In this document: positions 50,487-59,101 of the stretch, piece by piece
Layout of the letters: every line of letters starts with the position of its first letter
Numbering within the stretch: position 1 is the stretch's first letter
Source: Phlegmacium glaucopus
Lineage: Eukaryota; Basidiomycota; Agaricomycetes; Agaricales; Cortinariaceae
Direction: 5' to 3'
Assembly: GCA_015039465.1 (NCBI GenBank)
Contig: MU130696.1
Location: 558,001 to 622,000 of the forward strand
Length of the DNA stretch: 64,000 bases
The notes under the pieces: model-generated
The model's database searches: none
What the model saw: the letters and a program-made list of their open reading frames with translations, nothing else
Told to the model about the DNA's origin: nothing
Made by a program: the position numbers and the translations under genes

Positions 50487-53461
50487 ATGTTCGACGATAC
50501 CAGGAATGTCATGGTGACGGGAGGCACCTTTCATCATGAGAATCATATCCACAGTCCTGGCAGCGTCATTGCCGGTAAAGTACGAATGCCGACAAACAGA
50601 CTCAGTCAACCTGACCAAGGAATCACTTTTTGCAGGTTTTGAACGACTTCTACAGGCTACGTCACCCTCTGGATTCCATAACTCAGGGAGGAGGTTCGAC
50701 TCTCCGAGATGCCATCCAAACACACGCCTCAAAGTCCTTAAGAGGATCGGTGACTGGATCGACCGTACCGACGACAATAACTCATCAATTATGTGGGTAA
50801 ACGGTGATGCAGGCATTGGGAAATCTGCGATCGCGCAAACACTAGCTGATCGCTTAGCGGAAGAAGGGCGTCTCCTCGCCAGTTACTTCTTCTCGAGAGC
50901 TGATCCCTCCCGCAATAACACCAGCCATCTCATCGCCTCAATTGCGTATCAAACCGCACTTCATATCCCGCAGATCAAGAAACATGTCGTCCAGGCCGTC
51001 GATAGAAATCCCCTTATTTTCGAGCTCTCGCTTGGTGATCAGTTCTCAGCTCTTGTAATGAAACCCATTAGCGACCTCGCTCAAACGGGGTTCTTTGCAT
51101 CCGCCCTTCCCCCTCGACTTATCATCCTAGACGGCCTCGACGAATGTGAAGATCCTAGGTCCCAAGTTCTCGTTTTGAACGTTATTGCTACTGCCTTACG
51201 GAGAGGACCGTTACCCCTCTCATTTCTCATTTCCACCTGTCCTGAGCAGCATCTCTCCCTAGCGTTTGCTTCCGAGCCGATGAAAGAGCTCCATGTCAGC
51301 CTTCAGCTCAATGACCTTTTCCATTGTGATGATGCTGCTAATGAAATCCAGATTATCGGTGTTGAGCAAGAATATCTGTACGTAAACTTGAATACTGACA
51401 AGGTTCTGTTGCTCACAAGCTCATCTCAAAGGAGCGGACTCGAAAATCAAATGATCAAATGGGGCATCAACGACGTCGGTTCTAATTATGAAGTAGTGGC
51501 CGTCATTGGTTCTCAGTCTTCTGGGAAGAGTAAGTCTGTCCTGGTTATGTGATATTTTATAATTAATTCCAACTTCAATAGGTACACTTCTCAACAGTTT
51601 ATTTGAGACAAATTTTGTCGTCATGGATCCGAGTTCACGCGGTAGAACAACAAACGGTAATTATCGTATCACATTAACGGAATAAAAGTAATCGGTCAAT
51701 AAACCTAGGTATATGGCTATCGCGCGACAAGGGCCATAACGTCATCATCATGGATGTCGAAGGTTCAGATGGGGCAAGTCGTGGAGACGATCAGGTCAGT
51801 CTTCCACTTGCCATACTAGGATGATTTTTGACAGTTGAACTACAGCGATTTGAGCGAAAAACTGCCTTGTTTGCGTTGGCATGTTCGAGACTTCTCATCA
51901 TCAACATTTGGGAGAATCAAGTTGGTCTGTACAATGGCGCGAATATGGGTCTTCTGAAGATTGTCTTTGAGGAGCATCTCTCTTTATACGGAAAACTGGA
52001 TAGACAGTAAATTTACATATTCCTCTGGTCTAGATTGCAGGGCTAACGTGTCACCCTACAGGGTCTATCATTGGCCGAGGATTCTCATCGTAATTCAAGC
52101 TCACTCTAGTGGTACTTCGCTTGCAAGTCTTGCTCGTACAGTCACACTAGCTCTCAATAAGATCTGGGATAGTATCGAGAAACCAGAGCAGATGAGGGAC
52201 CGAAGCCTCCAGGACCACTTTCATATTGAATTTGAATCCATTACGCACATGCTGTTGGCTCCCCAACAGTACAAATCTCAGGTAGAATCACTTCGCAAGC
52301 GATTTGTAGAAAAAGAGAGCACAAATTACTTACTCAAGGATGCTTTCCCGAACTCGGTTGCTGCTGACGGCCTTGAGCTATACATGAAGACGATTTGGGT
52401 ACAGATCATCGAAGCCCTCAAAATTTGTCGATGCTAAATTGTCCTTGGACAGGAAACCATCCGCATCAATGAAAATTTGAACCTTGCCAGCCAGCACGAG
52501 CTTCTTGCACAAGCTATGTGCAATAAGATCAGGACTTCACTTTTGGACGAATATAGACCTAGGATTATCGCTCAACTCGACATTCTGAATCAAGGAATGG
52601 TCGTTGAAGGTCTTGGCTCGTTGATGGAGAGTTGGAAGTCTGAAATTCTGGGTAACTGTCGATCGATCCCCTTCTGATATTTTTCATTTCGTGCTAACTT
52701 CAATTCAATTAGCGCGCTATGACGAAAGGGCTCGCCGTTATGTTCAATCGGTATTCGCGGAGACCCGCAGTGAACTAGTCGATTCTTATAATGCCGAAGT
52801 CTCAAGACTAATTACGGGTCAACTACGGAACCTTCGCCTCTCGTTACTTGCCACATTTGACGTCGTACTCAGGGATGCCGTCTTCAAAGAGGAACCTGAA
52901 TTTGGCGCTATCACATCCAACGCAAAACGTCGTTGCGAAGATGATTTCACCACAGCTGTCAGAAACATCGCCGTTTCCGATGCAATTTGCGACTGGGAAC
53001 ACGATTTCCAAGACCTTCAATCCAGTCTTTCGCAGAGAATCGAGGCCTGCAAAAAGGAGAGAATGGGGTCCTCGCCCATCCTCACCTCGAAAACAGAGCG
53101 AGTTGGTTCCAGAAAGTCAATTACAACCACGGCCACACAATATCGCGATGGGAGGTTGATCGTGGAGACTATGTCAGATTGCGACGAACATTTTCAAGGC
53201 CTTCGTGGACGCATTCTCATCGTAGTGAATGACACACATGGGAATCCAATCGGTGTGACAAATGAACTGCGTTGTACTACTCGTGGTAGCATTTGGGACT
53301 TCAATACGCCATCTTCTGGCAAGGACATCTTTTCTCTGAAATTTCCAAGGGAAATTGGGATGCGCGCTGTAGGTCTAGATATTCACCAAACGGATGAAAA
53401 ATCTCTTGGAGGCCTATTACAAAATATTCTACAAGTTTCTGGGGTAGTTGTAGCAGCGTAG
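50487..53461 (+). CDS. NACHT STAND ATPase fused to Sey1/atlastin-like GTPase
   Basis: About 865 residues in eight exons, all phase-consistent. Exon 1 ([20 protein letters not shown]) joins across a 62-nt intron to a NACHT domain: [20 protein letters not shown], Walker [21 protein letters not shown], Walker [21 protein letters not shown] and sensor [14 protein letters not shown]. The NACHT is short, lacking a recognisable winged-helix or repeat tail. Within the same exon the frame runs into a Sey1-like N-terminus ([36 protein letters not shown]) and GTPase: G1 [21 protein letters not shown]2 TTNGIW, G3 [15 protein letters not shown], then [20 protein letters not shown] and [20 protein letters not shown]. 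At the G4 position the usual VIRD is VIQA. The helical middle ends [20 protein letters not shown]. The last 130 residues are unrelated to Sey1, with no membrane span. Role inferred: NLR-like immune or membrane-linked switch. Confidence 0.85.
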
Positions 53462-54825
53462 GTATATTGAATACTCCAACATTGCTGAAACTAGTACTGT
53501 TTGAGGCCTGCAGAATGAGATCTTGGAATCGTCGAAAATGTGTCCTACACTGACTCCCTCTTTATCTACGCTTTCATCAGTGGATCTCCCTGCATAGACA
53601 AGGAACATCGTATGTATGGATCGAATGGTCCGAGCTCATATATTTGACCATGGAGAGAGATCCTCTCAGAGTCTCATTTTCGACCACTCCCTCGAGGCTC
53701 AATTTGAAGCTTTGATACTTAAACATCAGTGACTGTTCAAATTACCATCCAGCATAATGCTCATACAAGCAAGGAATCAAAATATTATCCCAGAGTCATC
53801 ATAATAGACGGCTGTTGGAATGTCGAGCACACCCCAAGACATTGTTGCGTGCCCGGCCCTTACATTCTAGTGGCCCGCTAGTCCTTTTTTTTAACTTCGT
53901 ACCATTTCAGACCATTCCTTATTCCATTTTATTGTTTCGTATCTACATAAGTACATAGTTACAACAATGAATACCCTCGCGCGATTGCGAGGGTCCACTG
54001 CTATCCCGAGTGAGCTCATAGAACAGCTCATTTTAACAACCGTTGCGGCTTGACAATACTTCAAAATTCTCACCGTTCCAGCTCAGACGTCTATTTTTAG
54101 TGTCTATATGTTTTCACATGTTTCCAAGGTTTTTTTAGATTTCCTGGCAACCAGGAAACCTAGCAAGTTATACTTAGTCTTATTAAATCAGGTTGTTGAG
54201 GTTGTGGGTGCTATAATCATGTTTCTGGAATGTTGCCATGTTTCCTTTGTGTTTCCTAGGTTTTCGGCATGTTGCCTGTGCTTTTTGTGTTGTGTTGTGG
54301 CAACACAAAAAACATACACTATGGTTTTACTGTTGGACGGTTGTAACCATTTCGAAGCGCCCGAGTTGGCAGATGCCAAAAGTGACCTTTTCGACCCCAA
54401 CGTCCTGCGTTTATTTTTAGAGTAGTATTTCCCAGAGTACACGACATGACGCGAGATTTTTTTCCCTGACCCGGCTTGATCTAAGCTATTACAGGGATAT
54501 ATTGAACTCGCTGTGATAACTCTTATGCAATATTTGTCACGGCAGTGTACTAGCCTGTGAGTGTAGACTTGGGGATTTCGCTTTTTACGGGACGCGTTAC
54601 ATAAACTTGAAACGGTTGTCCTGGAGCACAATTTAAAGGTTTCAGTTGTAGCAAGCAATGTCAGACCCAACATGCAGACTTCCTGCTGATGAAACCCTCA
54701 TATGATATCATCGCAAACGCTAGCATAGGATATCTCTAGAGTGTGCATGAATCATGAATCATGATACACGTTTTGTTGACCCCGATTTTTTAATATCTAG
54801 AGATGATTTCATACTTCCATGCACT
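53462..54825. other. Gene-free region left of the retrotransposon
   Basis: No supported gene. Two strong hairpins occur: TTTCCTGG/CCAGGAAA with a 3-nt loop near 54140-54160, and an 11-bp inverted repeat (TTTTTGTGTTG/CAACACAAAAA) at 54282-54311. Open frames at 54108-54425 and 54188-54673 fall on this repeat-like sequence and are not convincing. Confidence 0.45.
54821..54825. repeat. Target-site duplication, left copy
   Basis: GCACT flanks the left LTR and recurs exactly after the right LTR at 62528-62532, the 5-bp duplication expected for Ty3/Gypsy integration. Confidence 0.9.
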
Positions 54826-55052
54826 TGTAAAAAGGGGTTATTTCGCGTTATGGTAATGACTCACACCGGGTTCTCGAACAGGTCCAAACAGTGTATAGTG
54901 TTCGTGCTACGTAGCGTTGCGAGTAGATGGTAGGGAAAAAAGGGGAGAAAGAAGAGTTCTCTCCCCGCTGTAGGTATATATATCGATCTCCCGATCGTAT
55001 GATCGGGATGTAAAAGGAAACGACTTATCCAAAACCGTGTAACAACCTTACA
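54826..55052 (-). repeat. LTR, 3' copy
   Basis: 227 bp, identical to the right copy except three positions, all CpG-to-TpG or CpA changes in the right copy. On the sense strand it includes a TATATATA run in the expected promoter position. Confidence 0.95.
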
Positions 55053-55167
55053 CCCCTCCCCCTCCACAAAAAAAAACAAAAGAAAAATTCAGCGTCAACA
55101 AGGAAAGTATGTAAGAAGGTAAAAACTGAACGGATGCGTCAAAAAACCCAGTGGGAAAAAGCTACCG

Positions 55168-57434
55168 TCAGGTAAGGTTAGAAGAATGTGAAGTATGGGC
55201 AGGTCCTCCATTCGCGATCCAATCGTCGAGTGCTGCGCAATTTTCGAGATCTATGGCGGGTAGCCATTCGTCATGTCCAGGGCCAAAGCCAAGCCACCTG
55301 ACCAGATATCTGTATGAGTTCCTGAATTTCTTAGCGTCCACGATTCGTTCGATCAGCTGCTCCGGTTCTCCGTCGACAATGATGGGCGCCGGTTCCTGCC
55401 TTTTGCGAGTAGGGAATAAATTGTCGTCATTTGGAATGAACGGCTTGAGGTGTGAAGCATGGAAAGTTGGGAAGATATTAGAGGAGGTAGGGAGTTGCAA
55501 GGTATAGTTGGAGGAGTCTGGTCTAGCCTCCAGGATTTTGTAAGGTCCATCAAATCGTGGCATGAACTTTGCGACACGTCCATCGCCATGCTGTTTAAAA
55601 TCCATACGTCTGTTTGTCGTCGACAACATCACCATGTCGCCAACCCTATACCTTGTCTCCTTGCCTCTCCGTTCGTTGGCACTCTTCGCTTGAGAAATCT
55701 TTGCTAAGAGCAAATTGTCCCGGGCATCTGCGACATTTTTATTCACAAGCGCTATCACGTCGCTCGCACCAACACTCTCTTTATCACTACCAACGACACC
55801 GGTGAAGCTCGGGATGATCCTGGGAGATCTCCCATATTTTAATTGGAAAGGTGAGTAGCCTGTTGACTTATTCACGGTATTCATCAAAAAAAATCGTATT
55901 CGAGGCAGCGCCTGCGACCACCCCTTCTGATTTCTCTCAACATGGAAACGCAAACATTGGTTGACAGTCTTGTTGGTGCGTTCACTGCTGCCATCGGTTT
56001 GTGGATGATTCGCAGAAGACATCTTTAATTTAATGCCTAGTAGGAGGGAGAGGTGCTGCCAGAAGCGCGAAACAAACAATTTGTCTCTATCCGAGACGAT
56101 ATCTGAGGGAAGACCATTTTTGCAATACCAACGATCAAGGAACAAGACAGCTAACTCCTCAGCGGACAAGTCCGTTCTTGTAGCGATAATCTGGATATCT
56201 GATCCCAAGCGGTCGGTAATAGTTAGGATACAGTCTTTTCCATCGTCTTCCGGTAATGGACCAATGAAATCCATTGCAATAGATTCGCAACGGCCATCGG
56301 GTACCGGCAAAGGGTGTAATGGACCGGGTGGTTTGGTCGTTTTGCTTTTAAATCTCTGGCAATCTTCACAGGCTGGAATATATTTATTCTCTAAATCTCG
56401 CCTCATGTTCGGCCAAAAATATGATTCACGGATGTTTTCATAGCATTTATGGAAGCCAAAATGACCTAGTTTGTCGTGAGCAACCCTGTAGATTATCTCG
56501 CGCACGCCTGAGTCCTTAGGAACGATAAGACGGTCTCCAATGTACCAAAGTCCATCTCGGTTCTCTATACCAGTCATGCCATGTCTAGCCGACTCTAGTT
56601 TTAAACACCACGGGTCTGACTTGTAGGCTGTCTTCAGCTTAGATATCAAGTCATCATTAATAGATATCTGAAATGTTTCTCTCGGTGCGGCATCAACCAA
56701 GGCGGCAACCATTGACAAAATCATAGGTTCTGTTTTAGGAGAAAAGATTGTGATGGGGTCATCCCTACAGTGCGCATACGGGAATGCAGCGGCAGACTCT
56801 GCCTCATTCGCTTGGGTTTTTTCTACTAATTTATAAGGTAGACGGGAGAGTGCGTCCACCACCGAATTATCTTCACCCTTCACATAGACAAAGCGTGCAT
56901 CATATATAGAGAGTTCCTCCATCCATCTTAGTTGTCTCCTGGACATATCTTTCTGTCTATCAAAATTCAATAAGGTTTTATGATCTGTATACACCAAGAA
57001 GGAGGATCCCAAGAGGTCAACCTTCCACTTTCTAAGGGCACGCATTATAGCCAACAATTCTTTCTCATGGACTGGATAATTTAATTCAGGGCCCTTGAAA
57101 GTCATCGAGTCGTAGGCCACGGGGCGTGCAGTTTCCCATGTGGGGCCAAATGAGAGGACTGCGCCCGAACATTTGTCGCGGCGTCCGTGGTCACAAAAAT
57201 TCGGTTGTCTCCCATATTATGGTGATCAATTGATGTCAGGCATTCTCGGGACGTAACAATAGCCTTTATGGTCTCGAACGCAAGTTGATGTTTTCTTTCC
57301 CAGGGTGGAAAAGCCTTATCGGCAGACTTAGTTGTGAGTTCTGTCAAGATCCCGCTATGGATCGCCAGTTTTGGTAAGAACGCACTCAAATATCTGACAA
57401 GGCCTAAGAAAGCTCGGACCTCTGTCGCAGACAT
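55168..57434 (-). pseudogene. Retrotransposon pol, RNase H-integrase-chromodomain part
   Basis: The 3' part of pol. It opens at SATEVRAFLGLVRYLSAFLP (connection/RNase H region), has a one-base deletion near 57178 at the first RNase H active-site aspartate (FVTTDA), then continues AYDSMTFKGPELNYPVHEKE, VYTDHKTLLNFDRQ, DNSVVDALSRLPYK. The integrase shows a zinc-binding region, the catalytic core ESIAMDFIGPLPEDDGKDC, LPSDIVSDRDKLFVSRFW and NHPQTDGSSERTNKTVNQCL. The C-terminus ends in a chromodomain: RIVDAKKFRNSYRYLVRWLG then DEWLPAIDLENC. That domain targets insertion to heterochromatin in chromoviruses. Confidence 0.93.
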
Positions 57435-58108
57435 CAGGAAAAAAAATAAAGTTCTGTAGTTTGCTGATGGGCTAGATAGCTTCAGTAGTTATTGTGGAAA
57501 GTTGGTAGCTTGCATTGCTCCAAGTAGTACCCTGTACCCTTTGCCTATTTTTCCATAGTCTTGGTACCCTTCTCTCACTTGTCCATAGTAGTCCATAGTC
57601 CCGGTACCCTTGCTCATTTATCTCATAGACAATGATAGACCCAATTGTTCACCCTTCTAATTCAGTAGAGCAAAGTATATTTCTGGCTCCATTACTTTAC
57701 TCTTATTTAATCATTGATAGCTATTACTATTTAGTGATGGCTGGATTAATTTATATTCAAAAGGGGTTGAAATTGAGCACACAATCAAAGCAGATTTGGA
57801 TCACGGGAATCAACAATTTTGTGCGAAGTTCATTCAAACTCCGACAAATCCAAACAAACCATAATGCATGTTTGTTTCCTAACTTTTCTTTTGAACCGCA
57901 ACCTCATCACTGTTTCTGCCATCCATGTGAGTAATTTTTTTTTGCTATGCATCGTCTGTGGTCATAAAAGGTAAGTCAATTTGTATCGACTTTTACTATG
58001 TACTAATGCCCCACTACACAACAACAGCAACAATAGCAACAATGAACGACGGCTGCAACACAACAACGACGGCAGCACGACGACAACGACAACTTTCATG
58101 TAACAACG

Positions 58109-58181
58109 GTAACTCCCCCTGGTGAGGGGGGTATTTTTTTATTTTCTTCTACATTAATTCACTACTAACACATTACAATAG
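58109..58181 (+). repeat. Intron-like hairpin unit, copy A
   Basis: Starts GTAACTCCCCC, has a C5/G5 hairpin then a T-rich run, a CACTACTAACA branch-like motif and ends ACAATAG. The flanks TAACAACG and GCTATGTACGATG recur around copy B. Confidence 0.6.
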
Positions 58182-58321
58182 GCTATGTACGATGCACGAC
58201 GACGATAACGGACACAAACAACATGAACGACGCGTACCACGACGACGTACGACGTGTCCAACGAAACAACAATGACATACGACGTGTACAACGACACAAC
58301 GACCCTGTACAACGTGTACAA

Positions 58322-58421
58322 NNNNNNNNNNNNNNNNNNNNNNNNNNNNNNNNNNNNNNNNNNNNNNNNNNNNNNNNNNNNNNNNNNNNNNNNNNNNNNN
58401 NNNNNNNNNNNNNNNNNNNNN
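58322..58421. other. Assembly gap (100 N)
   Basis: One hundred undetermined bases between the two intron-like repeat units; a collapsed tandem array is likely. Confidence 0.95.
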
Positions 58422-58441
58422 GACGACGACACGTAGCAACG

Positions 58442-58510
58442 GTAACCCCCCCACTCGGGGGGTATTTTTTTTTTATTCTATTTTAATCAGTTACTGACAT
58501 GCTATAACAG
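58442..58510 (+). repeat. Intron-like hairpin unit, copy B
   Basis: Starts GTAACCCCCCC, a C/G hairpin and T run, a TTACTGAC branch-like motif, ends TATAACAG. Similar to copy A in layout and flanks. Confidence 0.6.
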
Positions 58511-58598
58511 GTCGTATACGATGAATAACAACCATAATGGACGACAAACAACGCACGACGCGTATGACGACACCCACACATACAATGAACCTCACACA

Positions 58599-58745
58599 CG
58601 TAGGACGTCACCCAGACGCGTCCACCAACACCCAGACGCGTACGACGACGCCCAAACACCTACGACGTCACCCAGACACGTCCACCAACACCCAAACACG
58701 TCCACCAACGCCCAGACACGTCCGCCAACACCCAAGACGCGTACA
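58599..58745. repeat. Minisatellite
   Basis: Degenerate units of about 15-20 bp built around CACCCAGACACGTCCACCAA, with ACGACG variants. Confidence 0.75.
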
Positions 58746-59101
58746 TTGACATGTCGGGCAGCTGGGAAATGGGTGCTTGCTCTTTACGGGTAGAATTTTG
58801 GAAGCTCCGTAGACATTCTGTATCATTGTTAACTACATCTACAATAACATTTTATTTTCCTGAAAATTATGGTTGAGCTGAGGACAACAGGAAAAAACTG
58901 TAGCTACAAAGAGGTTAGTAGTTCTGGTAGAATAATATATTGGCTGCTATGTAACCATATAGAGAAACTACCAGAAACTACTAGAGACTACTGAGATGAT
59001 GCACAAAACTACCGGACTTACTGATGAGGGGACTTGTGTACCAGTGTATTTGGTCTACCATACCTACTATGCACTACAGAAACATCTTTTTTTTCCCTGA
59101 T

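Larger units (their letters stand above)
57435..59099. mobile_element. Nested TIR DNA element inside pol, with assembly gap
   Basis: Imperfect inverted termini of about 27 bp (CAGGAAAAAAAATAAAGTTC at the left; reverse complement of the right end CAGGGAAAAAAAAGATGTTT) bound the insertion. Flanking AT at 57433-57434 and 59100-59101 is a 2-bp target duplication, and removing the element and one AT restores the retrotransposon frame. No transposase is recognisable; open frames inside (57632-57934 and 58521-58793) are unrelated to known families. It contains subterminal repeats, two intron-like hairpin units, a minisatellite and a 100-N gap (58322-58421). Superfamily unclear; the AT duplication hints at ISL2EU-like elements. 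Confidence 0.8.

Noticed and set aside
50690..50712. GGTTCGACTCTCC resembling a tRNA T-arm
   Set aside because: It lies inside the NACHT coding exon and no cloverleaf can be formed.
54188..54673. 161-codon reverse frame
   Set aside because: Falls on hairpin-rich repeat-like DNA, lacks family resemblance and splice signals.
58599..58745. Regular short repeats resembling a CRISPR array
   Set aside because: Units are contiguous and degenerate with no unique spacers, and the genome is eukaryotic; it is a minisatellite.
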